NCBI RefSeq assembly: GCF_000250735.1
Contig: NZ_AHZV01000106.1
Location: 18,763 to 82,762 of the forward strand
DNA length: 64,000 nt
Source of the DNA: Anaerophaga thermohalophila str. Valhall
GTDB taxonomy: Bacteria; Bacteroidota; Bacteroidia; Bacteroidales; Marinilabiliaceae
Direction of reading: 5' to 3'
In this document: positions 47,842 through 56,109 of the stretch, one piece after another
Layout of the letters: each line of letters opens with the position of its first letter
Position numbering within the stretch: position 1 is the stretch's first letter
Program-made: the position numbers and the translations under genes
Notes under the pieces: model-generated
The model's database searches: none
The model's input: the letters and a program-made list of their open reading frames with translations, nothing else
Told to the model about the DNA's origin: nothing

Positions 47842-47950
47842 TTTTCGAGACTAGTAGATTTTTAGATGTATTTAACGAACGCAAAATTTGTGTTTCTCCC
47901 GGTTTCAAAAGATGAAAACCGGTCGAATCTCATCAAATATTATACCCAAA

Positions 47951-48394
47951 TCAGGGTAACTTATTATCCTCTCTGTGTTCCAACTGGACGACTTCAATAT
48001 TGGCCCTTTTCAAGAGATTTATGCCATCTTCGACATGATACTTCTCCGAAAAAACAACCCTCTTTATGCCCGCCTGAATAATGAGTTTTGCACACTCAAT
48101 ACAGGGAGAAGAAGTGACATACAGTGTAGCTCCTTCGGAGTTGTTGCCCGACCGGGCTACTTTTGTAATCGCATTGGCTTCGGCATGCAATACGTAAGGC
48201 TTGGTCTTGTTATTTTCGTCTTCACAAATATTCTCAAACCCTGATGGCGTCCCGTTATAACCATCGCTGATGATCATTTTATCACGCACCAGCAATGCAC
48301 CAACCTGCCGGCGTTTGCAATAGCTGTTTTGCGCCCAGATGCGGGCCATGTCAAGGTATCTTCTGTCAAGTAATCTTTGTTTTTTGTTGCTCAC
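47951..48394 (-). CDS. Deoxycytidylate (dCMP) deaminase family protein
   Basis: 147 residues. Zinc cytidine/deoxycytidylate deaminase motifs HAEANAI and SPCIECAKLI, with Asn in GYNGTPSG. Converts dCMP to dUMP for dTTP synthesis (ComEB-like). Cytosolic, full length. About 110 bases upstream of the S41 gene on the same strand. Confidence 0.93.
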   Translation of the reverse strand: MSNKKQRLLDRRYLDMARIWAQNSYCKRRQVGALLVRDKMIISDGYNGTPSGFENICEDENNKTKPYVLHAEANAITKVARSGNNSEGATLYVTSSPCIECAKLIIQAGIKRVVFSEKYHVEDGINLLKRANIEVVQLEHREDNKLP

Positions 48395-48642
48395 AGGGCT
48401 ATGGAATTGATGATTAATACTCTTTTGTTGCTACAAAATTAACAAAGAATGTGACTTGGAAGTTGATACGATTCTAAAAAGATTTGAGATTCTTTTGTAT
48501 TGTCGGCGATTGTTTGGTTTATTTTCAGAAATTTTTCTGAAAGGGGAAAGAGGATGAAGAAAAAAATCCCATCTTTTTGGATGCAACTTTTTGAAATAAC
48601 AATCCGGGTGACCCTTTTTAGGTTTCTGCCAGGTGCCTTTTT

Positions 48643-48675
48643 ATAAAGCCTGACAAATTGATTGTCAGGCTTTAT
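48643..48675 (-). terminator. Hairpin terminator after tRNA-Leu
   Basis: ATAAAGCCTGACAA and TTGTCAGGCTTTAT form a 14-bp perfect stem starting five bases past the tRNA 3' end; a short T-rich stretch is part of the stem base. Confidence 0.75.
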
Positions 48676-48680
48676 CTGAG

Positions 48681-48764
48681 TACCCAGGGCCGGGATCGAA
48701 CCGGCACGGTATTGCTACCACTGGTGTTTGAGACCAGCGCGTCTACCAATTCCGCCACCTGGGC
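48681..48764 (-). tRNA. tRNA-Leu (anticodon CAA)
   Basis: 84 bases on the minus strand from GCCCAGG to CCTGGGTA. Anticodon arm CTGGT-CTCAAAC-ACCAG gives CAA, reading UUG. A long variable arm as expected for leucine, and GGTTCGATCC in the T arm. No encoded CCA. The first pair of the acceptor is G-U. Confidence 0.95.
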
Positions 48765-48793
48765 ATTGCTGATTGCAAATTTCTTTGCGGATG

Positions 48794-48824
48794 CAAATAT
48801 ATAACATTCTTGTGGCGTTTCAAA
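48794..48824 (-). promoter_or_regulatory. Promoter of tRNA-Leu
   Basis: TTTG (complement 48821-48824), 19-base gap, TATATTTG (complement 48794-48801): a full match to the Bacteroidota consensus, about 30 bases before the tRNA. Confidence 0.8.
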
Positions 48825-48831
48825 TAAAAAA

Positions 48832-48864
48832 TTTGATTTGAATTTTTTCTAACCCTTATCTTTG
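48832..48864 (+). promoter_or_regulatory. Consensus promoter reading towards recO
   Basis: TTTG (48832-48835), 21-base gap, TATCTTTG (48857-48864). The transcript would have a roughly 245-base leader before recO, containing a 51-codon frame (48892-49047) and a copy of the 90-bp repeat (48981-49070). Confidence 0.75.
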
Positions 48865-48980
48865 CATGCATCAAACAGCATTAATGTGAACATGAAGTGT
48901 CCCTTTATATATCTGTATAACAAAGCTAAAAGTTTACCGGAATATAGTAATGATCTAAAACTGATCTGTCCAACAAACAA

Positions 48981-49070
48981 TACTTTGTTAAACTTTTGCA
49001 ATGCGCTGCAATCCAATTGTTTGCATCTAAAGAGGTTTGTTTGTTAAAATGCAGTATGTCAAGGTTGTAA
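48981..49070 (+). repeat. 90-bp dispersed repeat, copy B, in the recO leader
   Basis: Matches 21791-21880 (TACTTTGTTAAACTTTTGC to CAAGGTTGTA). It is followed at 49087-49114 by the ATCTAAAAATCTAACGATC leader motif, which runs into the recO start codon. Confidence 0.75.
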
Positions 49071-49115
49071 AAATCATCTTACCTCTTATATCTAAAAATC
49101 TAACGATCTATTGAT

Positions 49116-49850
49116 ATGAGTACACTGATAAAAACCGAGGGCATTGTGCTGGATCATATTTTGTATCGCGATACCAGTGCCATTGTTCATATATACACCC
49201 GTGAGCTGGGTCGTCAGAATTATATAGTAAACAGTGTACGTGGAAGTCGTAAAAGCAGAAAAACAGCATTGCTTCAGCCGCTCAACCGGTTGTCGTTGGA
49301 GGTGTATCATTCGTCAAAAAGAGATCTTCACCGCATAAAGGAATTCTCGCTGCTGAGTCCGTTAATGCGCATTCCCTATTCACAAAACACACGGGCACAG
49401 GCTTTTTTCCTGACCGAACTATTGTCTCATATCTTAACATTGCAGGAAAAATCGGAAGAACTGTATGATTTTCTCAACAATTCAGTAGAACTGCTCGATT
49501 CAGGGGTGGAAGGAAGTGAAAACCTGCACCTGTTTGTTATGTTTCGTCTGACACGCTATCTTGGTTTTTATCCCAATACAAACGAAATAGGCTCACATGC
49601 ATGGTTCGATATGAAAAATGGAAGTTTTACAAGACATGAGCCGGTACATCCTCTCTTTCTTTCGCCTGACAAAGCGGGCTTATTATCCCGGTTGATGAAT
49701 GCCGATGTTTATTCACTAAAAACCATTGCTGCAAACGTTTCGGAACGTAACACCCTGCTTAACTTCCTCCTCGACTTTTTTAAATTGCATGCGCATGGTT
49801 TTGGTACCCTAAAAAGCCTGGATGTTCTTGAAGATTTATTACATTCCTGA
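49116..49850 (+). CDS. recO: DNA repair protein RecO
   Basis: 244 residues. N-terminal OB-fold (TEGIVLDHILYRDTSAIVHIYTREL and VRGSRKSRKTALLQPLNRLSLEVY), then the helical RecO C-domain (LTRYLGFYPN). Acts with RecR to load RecA onto gaps. Bacteroidota forms often lack the zinc cysteines, as here. Leader carries two repeat types. Confidence 0.9.
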   Translation: MSTLIKTEGIVLDHILYRDTSAIVHIYTRELGRQNYIVNSVRGSRKSRKTALLQPLNRLSLEVYHSSKRDLHRIKEFSLLSPLMRIPYSQNTRAQAFFLTELLSHILTLQEKSEELYDFLNNSVELLDSGVEGSENLHLFVMFRLTRYLGFYPNTNEIGSHAWFDMKNGSFTRHEPVHPLFLSPDKAGLLSRLMNADVYSLKTIAANVSERNTLLNFLLDFFKLHAHGFGTLKSLDVLEDLLHS

Positions 49851-50340
49851 TTGCTCCGACACTCCTGACATACCGAATCATCAATAAAAATACGACTTCC
49901 GTCAAATTAGGGTTGATTTAAAATGAAAATAGCGGGCAATTTGTACTAAGATTAAAAAATCTGCCAATGAGATGTTTAGAGATATTTAAAACAAGAAGTT
50001 TCGGTAGAGAGACTGATATTAAACAATTGAACCGAACATGGAACTTTGATTTCTCAACCCCCCTACAACTTGTCCCGATTAATCAGGGAAAGCGCATGTG
50101 TAAAAGCATTTCGGGTTCTCCCGGTAAATCGGGGAAAGCTCTTAGAACTACAAATATCAACTTATATAGTAAGGAAAAATTAATCCATAACCATTCGTCA
50201 GAAAAGGCTTTTCTACACGATAAAAAGATGCATTTTTGCAGCGAATAATTGCGTATATTTGATAGAAGCCGAAAATAAACCGGCTGATAATTATGAATCG
50301 TTCAGGCGAAAACTCAATTATTGAATTTTAATAACACAAC
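49851..50340. other. Gene-free spacer before the aminotransferase
   Basis: 490 bases. A TATATTTG box (50254-50261) probably drives the next gene. The open frame 49967-50248 has low-complexity, basic content and no recognisable features, so it is not called. Small CCCGATTAATCAGGG and TCCCGGTAAATCGGGGA hairpins occur near 50075-50150. Confidence 0.5.
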
Positions 50341-51480
50341 ATGATAGCACCTAAACTTATTACCCTTGAGAACAGTATTGTGAATGCAATGAGTGAATTG
50401 GGCGATAGCCACAATGCCATAAATATGGCTGCCGGATATACCGATTTTCACTGTTCTCCGAGGTTGATAGAACTGGTACAAAAGCATATTTCTGAAGGGA
50501 TCAATGAATTTGCACCGGCCAACGGCGTATTGCAGCTGCGCGAGAAGCTGGCCCGAAAAATTGAAGAGCTTTACGGTCACAAATACAATCCGGAGACCGA
50601 GATAACCATTACGGCCGGAGCCACACAAGCCATTTTTACTACAATAACGGCGCTGGTAAGAGAGGGCGATGAAGTTGTCATTTTTGAGCCCGCTTACGAC
50701 AGTTATGTGCCGGCCATAGAAATTAACGGAGGAAAACCGGTTTATGTTCCCCTGAAAGCACCTGATTTCCATATCGATTGGGGAGAAGTACAGAAACTGA
50801 TCACTTCCAACACCCGTATGATCATTATCAACACGCCACATAATCCTACCGGTAAAGTCTTTTCAGAACTGGATATGCTCAGGCTGCAAAAAATCATTAA
50901 CGGGACACGCATTGTAGTTCTTTCGGATGAAATATTCGAGCACATTGTCTTTAACGGAGAGTCACATCAAAGTGTTGCCATGTACCCCAAACTGGCCGAA
51001 CGCAGCATTATCATCAGTTCGTTCGGAGAAACTTATCATGTTTCGGGATGGCAGATCGGATATTGTGCAGGACCGGCTGATGTCATGAACGAACTGCGAA
51101 AAGTCCAGCAGGTGATGATGCAAAGCGTTTCTTCTCCGTTCCAATGGGCATTGTCAGAATTCCTGGATTTCAGGGAAGAGTACCTGCAACTGAGCGATTA
51201 TTACAGGAAAAAACGCGATCTTTTTAATGAGCTGATGACGGCTACCCGGTTCAAACCAATCCTGTCACACGGAACTTTCTTCCAGCTTTTCAGCTATGAA
51301 GGCATCACGGATGAGAGCGACAAGGATTTTGCCATTCGGCTTGTTAAGGAAGCCGGTGTGACCACCATTCCGGTCAGTGCTTTCTACCACGAAAAATCGA
51401 AAAAGCATTTACTTCGATTCAATTTTGCACGCACGGATGAACACCTTCAAATGGTGGCCGACAGACTTTCTGCATATTAG
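50341..51480 (+). CDS. Class I/II aminotransferase homologue (YbdL-like) lacking the PLP lysine
   Basis: 379 residues. Family segments are clear: PANGVLQLREKLA, TAGATQAIF, PHNPTGKVF, VLSDEIFEHIVF. YbdL/methionine aminotransferases carry SSFGKTYHxTGWK, where Lys forms the Schiff base with PLP; here it reads SSFGETYHVSGWQ, so Lys is Glu. Every other feature is intact, so either the protein has lost transamination or the base call (AAA to GAA) is wrong. Arg in the C-terminal RFNFARTDE is the carboxylate binder. Cytosolic. Confidence 0.85.
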   Translation: MIAPKLITLENSIVNAMSELGDSHNAINMAAGYTDFHCSPRLIELVQKHISEGINEFAPANGVLQLREKLARKIEELYGHKYNPETEITITAGATQAIFTTITALVREGDEVVIFEPAYDSYVPAIEINGGKPVYVPLKAPDFHIDWGEVQKLITSNTRMIIINTPHNPTGKVFSELDMLRLQKIINGTRIVVLSDEIFEHIVFNGESHQSVAMYPKLAERSIIISSFGETYHVSGWQIGYCAGPADVMNELRKVQQVMMQSVSSPFQWALSEFLDFREEYLQLSDYYRKKRDLFNELMTATRFKPILSHGTFFQLFSYEGITDESDKDFAIRLVKEAGVTTIPVSAFYHEKSKKHLLRFNFARTDEHLQMVADRLSAY

Positions 51481-51628
51481 TCACTGTGATTCTTACACCA
51501 AAGATTTATTTTTTCAAATCTGGATGAAATACTTTACTGTTTTTACAATTCCTTGCAAATTTTGGGTAAAGTCAAAGCGGTTTCCTATTACCACGGATTT
51601 TTCTATTTTTGCAACGCGAAACATTAAT

Positions 51629-51700
51629 GGCCCCATAGTTCAAGGGATAGAATAGCGGTTTCCTAAACCGTAGATCCAGGTTCGAGTCCTGGTGGGGCTA
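51629..51700 (+). tRNA. tRNA-Arg (anticodon CCU)
   Basis: 72 bases. Acceptor GGCCCCA/TGGGGCT, D arm GTTC, anticodon arm GCGGT-TTCCTAA-ACCGT with CCU, T arm CCAGG-TTCGAGT-CCTGG. Reads AGG. TATTTTTG at 51604-51611 is the likely -7 box. No CCA encoded. A T-rich hairpin at about 51711-51747 follows. Confidence 0.93.
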
Positions 51701-51871
51701 CCTGTAGATAACGAAGCTGCTAAATTTTATTTGGCGGCTTTTCTTTTTTTAACTACATATTGATCGATACGTAACGAATTCTTCTTTACTACTAATAATT
51801 AGTTTCTGTTGTAACTTGATATGAATCCCAATCGTCATACCTTTTAACATTAGTGATCAAAACAAAGAGCT

Positions 51872-51982
51872 ATGAAACGTTTAATATTAATGATTGCAAT
51901 CAGTATTCATTTCATTTCTGCAGGTACAGAAGGCCCCGAAATATTCACCATCAGCGGAAGAGTAACTATCAATAATTCTTGA
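51872..51982 (+). pseudogene. N-terminal fragment of an exported receptor-like gene
   Basis: 36 residues: a signal peptide (KRLILMIAISIHFISAG) followed by FTISGRVTINNS and a stop. The ISGxV start is typical of the carboxypeptidase-regulatory-like domain at the front of TonB-dependent receptors and SusC proteins. The rest is missing. Probably a remnant. Confidence 0.55.
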
Positions 51983-52282
51983 CTCTGAAGAAACCGGCGA
52001 AACAGGAAAGAGCAAGACGTTTGTAATTAGATGACAAGAAGGTTGCAAGAGTGTGTCTAAAACTCTATATGTGTCCTTTGTGGGAGGGATTACCGCCAGG
52101 CTATGCCGTTTTGTTTTCAACAAAAAATCCGCACCAGCGAATGCATCAGAAATTTTCTGCTTTTTCACTCCGTCAAACTTTTTCAAACACCTGTAATTAA
52201 AACTACTGACTACTGACTATAAACTACTGACTGAATTAAAATTCTAACCTTTTATTAGAATTATTATTCGTAATTTGCACCC
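51983..52282. other. Spacer with repeat pieces before the NYN gene
   Basis: 300 bases. ACTCCGTCAAACTTTTTCAAAC (52166-52187) matches the start of the 90-bp repeat, and CTACTGACTACTGACTATAAACTACTGACT follows as short imperfect tandem repeats. No gene. Confidence 0.4.
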
Positions 52283-53041
52283 ATGGATTTAAAATTAGCA
52301 GTCCTCATTGACGGGGACAACATACCTTCGGGCTATATAAAAGAAATGATGGAAGAGATTGCCAAATACGGAAATCCTACCATCAAGCGGATTTATGGCG
52401 ATTGGACCAGGCCAAACCTTTCGCGCTGGAAGAATATTCTTCTGGAAAATGCCATTACGCCCATCCAGCAATACGGGTATACCACCGGCAAGAATGCCAC
52501 CGACTCGGCCATGATTATCGATGCCATGGACATTTTATATTCGGAACGGGTAAACGGTTTCTGCCTGGTTTCCAGCGACAGTGATTTTACACGTCTGGCT
52601 ACCCGCTTGCGGGAAGCCGGGATGCTGGTGATTGGTATAGGCGAGAAGAAAACACCCGATCCCTTTATTGTGGCTTGTGATAAATTTGTTTACATCGAAA
52701 TTTTGAAGAATACCGGCGATGAGGATGGTGGAGCAGAACAAGATAAAAAACCTGCCAAAAGTTCGGTAGATAAAATCACACCCAAAGTGATCCGCCTGAT
52801 TTCAAGCTCCATTGATGACATTGCCGACGATGACGGATGGGCCTTCCTGGGCGATGTGGGAAACCTGATCCAAAAGAAACAGCCCAATTTTGATGCGCGT
52901 AATTACGGATTTCAGAAACTCACCCCTTTAATAAAATCAATTAGTGATTTTGAAATTGAAAAGCGTGAAAACTCCAAAGGTCAGCTTAAGTTGATTTATG
53001 TGCGAAAAAAGGAAAAGCCTAAAAAGAGAGCGAAGAAATAG
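52283..53041 (+). CDS. NYN-domain protein with C-terminal OST-HTH/LOTUS-like domain
   Basis: 252 residues. N-terminal NYN (PIN-like, LabA/MARF1-type) domain: acidic residues in VLIDGDNIP, KNATDSAMIIDAMD and VSSDSDFTRLATRLREAG, a putative metal-dependent RNase centre. After a charged linker (about 150-172) a 70-residue OST-HTH region (AFLGDVGNLIQKKQPNF...YGFQKLTPLI) likely binds RNA. Role: RNA processing or silencing, inferred from family. The -7 box TAATTTG (52271-52277) is five bases before the ATG, so the message is probably leaderless. Confidence 0.85.
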   Translation: MDLKLAVLIDGDNIPSGYIKEMMEEIAKYGNPTIKRIYGDWTRPNLSRWKNILLENAITPIQQYGYTTGKNATDSAMIIDAMDILYSERVNGFCLVSSDSDFTRLATRLREAGMLVIGIGEKKTPDPFIVACDKFVYIEILKNTGDEDGGAEQDKKPAKSSVDKITPKVIRLISSSIDDIADDDGWAFLGDVGNLIQKKQPNFDARNYGFQKLTPLIKSISDFEIEKRENSKGQLKLIYVRKKEKPKKRAKK

Positions 53042-53044
53042 TTG

Positions 53045-53347
53045 TTAGTCCTCATTTCCACCCTGGCATGATAGGCAGGCGTTTGCATAATTGTCGTACT
53101 CATCAAATGCCGGGCCCGGTTTCCCGTTGATGGTTATGATGCGATCGAGTCTTACCTGTTCTCCATTTTTGAGTGTCAAAAATTCACCTTCCTCTGACTT
53201 ATAAATTCCTTTGTATTCCCCTTTTGCCTGTTCGAGCGTGTTTTCCGGGAGAAAAAAGAATACATTCAGTTCTCCCTTATTTTTGGCCAGTTCCTCAATG
53301 ATGTCGTTAAAATCCGGATCAACTGGTAAATACTTTGAATAATTCAT
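53045..53347 (-). CDS. Small hypothetical protein, possible Rho-binding-antiterminator-like fold
   Basis: 100 residues. The YKGIYKSEEGEFLTLKNGEQVRLDRI segment has the strand pattern and RLDRI end seen in Rof-like Sm-fold proteins, but identity is too low to call. Ends with CLSCQGG, a possible metal pair. Convergent with the NYN gene (3 bases between stops). No known role. Confidence 0.5.
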   Translation of the reverse strand: MNYSKYLPVDPDFNDIIEELAKNKGELNVFFFLPENTLEQAKGEYKGIYKSEEGEFLTLKNGEQVRLDRIITINGKPGPAFDEYDNYANACLSCQGGNED

Positions 53348-53523
53348 GGAATATAGTTTTTTTACAAGTTAAGGGTTTTAAAACAGGATGTAAAGGTCTT
53401 AATTCATATTCACCACGATTGGGAATAATTTTGTTGAGAAATGCATCCAATAAGGGTTTACTTTAATATTTGTTCAGGTTTAAACCCTTGAATTTTAAAC
53501 AAAAATGAATTGTCCTGTAGTTT

Positions 53524-53698
53524 ACTTAGTGCTTGTCTGTAAATTACGCAAAACTTGTTTCTGGTCATGTGTCTGTTCAGAAAGTGCCAGTTGCAAGGCT
53601 TGCGAAGCCGGCAAAAACGCAGTTTACTACACGTAAATGAGTATTTTGGCGGCGAGCGTAACACAGCAAATGGTACTTTATGGACAGACACTACTTAG
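53524..53698 (-). mobile_element. MITE-like element, copy (175 bp, inverted)
   Basis: ACTTAGTGCTTGTCTG at one end, GGACAGACACTACTTAGG at the other; internal AAGTGCCAG...GCAAGGCTTGCGAAGCCGG and TACTTTATGGACAGACAC as in the other copies. Non-coding. Confidence 0.85.
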
Positions 53699-53730
53699 GG
53701 GTTGCTGAAAAAGTCAATTAGTTGCAATTT

Positions 53731-53877
53731 ATGGGAGAAGCCGGCTTCACCCCGTGTAGTATAATAAACTGCGCATTGTTCAATCATCAGAAAATACTGC
53801 ACAGGTTAAAGCCGGGAAGGAATGATCCCTGTCCGTGTGGAAGTGGTAAGAAGTATAAGAAATGCTGTGGAAAATAA
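53731..53877 (+). CDS. 48-residue SEC-C motif peptide (small gene or gene tail)
   Basis: ATG to stop, 48 codons, ending [19 protein letters not shown]. That is a complete SEC-C zinc-binding motif as found at the end of SecA and in many small proteins. It begins 32 bases after the MITE-like copy, so it may be the 3' end of a gene cut by that insertion rather than an independent gene. Confidence 0.55.
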   Translation: MGEAGFTPCSIINCALFNHQKILHRLKPGRNDPCPCGSGKKYKKCCGK

Positions 53878-53946
53878 ACTCCCGGTTCGTGGAGACTCTT
53901 TACAGCGATAAACGGCAGCGGTGGGCCAAATATGCATCCACTATCG

Positions 53947-54008
53947 CATTCTACCCCAATAAATTGTAAGTTTGCAATATGTATTATCGCCGGAAAATAT
54001 TGTTATCG
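53947..54008 (+). repeat. 62-bp direct repeat, left copy (start region of the DUF488 gene)
   Basis: Matches 55193-55254 with about three mismatches: CATTCTACCCCAATAAATTGTA, ATG, and the first 11 codons (MYYRRKILLSL). The left copy lacks the TTTG -33 element that precedes the right one. The frame continues from it into unrelated sequence. Confidence 0.85.
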
Positions 54009-54111
54009 CTAATGAAGGATTGTGAAAATTTAATAGCTGAAAAATTCATAACAGAATCACTATTAACAAAGTTTAACACAAAATCATTTCAAAAGACTCA
54101 TAAACGCCTTA

Positions 54112-54174
54112 TGTTTGTATCAACAGAACCCGTTTTGCATACCATCAGAACTGCAATCGGGTCATTTTTTTTAT
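54112..54174 (+). ncRNA. Candidate small RNA / leader with intrinsic terminator before the Abi gene
   Basis: TATGTTTG (54112-54119) resembles a -7 box. It is followed by a hairpin ACCCG-TT-TTGCA / TGCAA-T-CGGGT (54130-54164) and T8 (54167-54174), ending eight bases before the Abi start codon. A transcript from this box would be about 50 bases. It could be a small RNA or an attenuator controlling the downstream HEPN protein. No -33 box is seen and the model is untested. Confidence 0.5.
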
Positions 54175-54181
54175 ATACCCT

Positions 54182-55108
54182 ATGGGAAATAAACCTGCCT
54201 ATACCATAGAAAAACAGCTCGATTTACTCAAAAATCGGGGAATGATCATTCGCAATGAAGAAAATGCCTCCCATTTCTTAAAAAATATAAGTTACTACCG
54301 ATTAAAGGGGTATTGGTGGGATATGCAAAGTGATTTTCATCTACATTACTTTAAGCCTGATTCTGTTTTTGAGGATGTTATTGACCGGTATAATTTTGAT
54401 CGGCACCTGCGTTTAATCCTTTTCGATGCAATAGAACGCATAGAAATCGCACTCAGAACAAAGCTCATTTATCACATGTCATTAGCCTATGATGGCCTAT
54501 GGTATTTGGATTGTAATTTATTTGACAATTCGATTAAGACGATAAAAGGTGTTACGAAAACTATTCACCAACACACGCTGTCAGAACTAAAAAAGGAATT
54601 CCACCGCAGTCAGGAAATATTTATTAAAGACCACAAGAAACGTTTTCCACACAATTACCCTGATGCCTGGAAAATCCTTGAAGTTGCCTCGTTAGGAATT
54701 TTATCAAAACTTTACAAAAGTCTTCGACATCAATTGCCTGAAAAGTCAAAAATAGCCAATGAAATGGGGTTAAATCTTCATAGTGAGTTATCAAGCTGGC
54801 TCGAAGCAATTACTTATATAAGAAATATAATTGCACATCATTCCCGCCTGTGGAGTAGGAACATGGTAAAAAAACCTACATCAAATATTAAAAATCCTCC
54901 CCTTCCCTGGTTGAATGGTTCTTTAGATAGAAATCAATGGAAAAAACCCTTTCTTATTATATCGTGTATGATATATCTGTGCAATAAAGTAACACCGGGA
55001 CATCAACTTAAACCCAAAATCAAGGAGTTATTTTCAAATAATAAATCAATCCCTTTATATAAAATTGGATTCACGAACGAATGGGAAAAACAGCCGCTTT
55101 GGGAATAA
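54182..55108 (+). CDS. Abi family (Abi_2; AbiD/AbiF-like) HEPN protein
   Basis: 308 residues. The opening YTIEKQLDLLKNRGMII...NISYYRLKGYWW is the Abi_2 signature, and YNFDRHLRLILFDAIERIEIALRTKL the conserved core. RNIIAHHSRLW near 219-229 is the RNxxxH HEPN RNase motif. Such proteins abort phage infection by RNA cleavage or ribosome arrest when triggered. The gene is an insert between direct repeats (53947-54008 and 55193-55254) and has a terminator hairpin immediately before its ATG. Confidence 0.87.
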   Translation: MGNKPAYTIEKQLDLLKNRGMIIRNEENASHFLKNISYYRLKGYWWDMQSDFHLHYFKPDSVFEDVIDRYNFDRHLRLILFDAIERIEIALRTKLIYHMSLAYDGLWYLDCNLFDNSIKTIKGVTKTIHQHTLSELKKEFHRSQEIFIKDHKKRFPHNYPDAWKILEVASLGILSKLYKSLRHQLPEKSKIANEMGLNLHSELSSWLEAITYIRNIIAHHSRLWSRNMVKKPTSNIKNPPLPWLNGSLDRNQWKKPFLIISCMIYLCNKVTPGHQLKPKIKELFSNNKSIPLYKIGFTNEWEKQPLWE

Positions 55109-55187
55109 GTATGGTTCACCCAGCAAATGAGAATTTCTTTGCAGAGCAAAGCAGAAATCGATAATTACTATACAAATGAACACCCCC

Positions 55188-55220
55188 TTTGCCATTCTAC
55201 CCCAATAAATTGTAAATTTG
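55188..55220 (+). promoter_or_regulatory. Consensus promoter of the DUF488 operon (leaderless)
   Basis: TTTG (55188-55191), 21-base gap, TAAATTTG (55213-55220), and ATG at 55225 only five bases later, so transcription should begin at or next to the start codon. Confidence 0.8.
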
Positions 55221-55254
55221 CAATATGTATTATCGCCGGAAAATATTGTTGTCG
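55193..55254 (+). repeat. 62-bp direct repeat, right copy
   Basis: The functional start region of the DUF488 gene. Its counterpart at 53947-54008 brackets the 1.2-kb Abi insert. Confidence 0.85.
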
Positions 55255-56109
55255 TTGTTGCAGATTTTTGACAATCGGCTGGATAAAATCAGTCTTCAAA
55301 AGCTGTTGTTTTTGTTGTCAAGAGAGCAGGAGAAGAAGTCGTATCATTTTGTTCCTTACAAATTTGGTTGTTTTTCATTTCAGGCCAATGCCGATTTGGT
55401 TACGCTTTCAAAGTATAAACTGGTAGAACCCTCCACGAAATATTGGAAAAAAACAGATGATACAGATTATTTGGAGACCTTAAAACCAAAAGATAAGGCT
55501 GTGCTGCGGCATATAAAAACCCAATACGGCAGCCTGGATAAGGATGAACTTATTAGGCTTACTTATCGACAGTATCCATTTTTTGCAATTAACAGCACCA
55601 TTGCCAATAGTGTTCTAACGACTGAAGAGAATCAAAAAGTTAAAAATCAACTACTGTCAAAAGATACCACTGTTTTATTTACCATAGGTTACGAAGGAAT
55701 ATCTTTGGAACAATACATTAATAAGTTAATTGTTAATAATGTAAAGGTTTTGTGTGATGTGCGCAAAAATCCACTCAGCATGAAATACGGATTCAGCAAA
55801 AAACAGCTATCCATTGCCTGTGACGGAGTTGGAATTGAATACCTGCATTTTCCGGAAGTAGGCATTGAATCGGATAAAAGGCGGGAGCTTAAAACTCAGG
55901 AAGATTACGATAAATTATTTGAAACCTATAAATCTGATACCCTCTCGAAAACAATGGCTAAGCAAAAAGAGATTCTGGCTTTACTGGAAAGTAAAAAGCG
56001 TATTGCCCTTACTTGTTTTGAAGCAAATATTCGCCAATGCCACAGAAAACACTTAGCCGAATCAATTTCAAATATGGAGGGTTTTGTCTATGAAATAAAA
56101 CATATTTGA
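55225..56109 (+). CDS. DUF488 protein with N-terminal accessory domain
   Basis: 294 residues. The C-terminal half is DUF488: FTIGYEG, LCDVRKNPLSMKYGFSKKQL, YLHFPEVGI and the late CFEANIRQCHRKHLAE. The N-terminal 130 residues (LQKLLFLLS, YHFVPYKFGCFSFQA) resemble the domain commonly fused in front of DUF488 and related to SocA/DUF4065-like proteins. The stop overlaps the start of the next gene (TGATG), so the pair is translationally coupled. Probably part of a mobile, perhaps defensive, two-gene system; activity unknown. Confidence 0.8.
   Translation: MYYRRKILLSLLQIFDNRLDKISLQKLLFLLSREQEKKSYHFVPYKFGCFSFQANADLVTLSKYKLVEPSTKYWKKTDDTDYLETLKPKDKAVLRHIKTQYGSLDKDELIRLTYRQYPFFAINSTIANSVLTTEENQKVKNQLLSKDTTVLFTIGYEGISLEQYINKLIVNNVKVLCDVRKNPLSMKYGFSKKQLSIACDGVGIEYLHFPEVGIESDKRRELKTQEDYDKLFETYKSDTLSKTMAKQKEILALLESKKRIALTCFEANIRQCHRKHLAESISNMEGFVYEIKHI

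Noticed and set aside
49967..50248. 93-residue ORF between recO and the aminotransferase
   Set aside because: Low-complexity basic composition, no promoter or family features.
53979..54209. 76-residue ORF starting like the DUF488 protein
   Set aside because: It is the left direct repeat read into unrelated sequence, not a gene.
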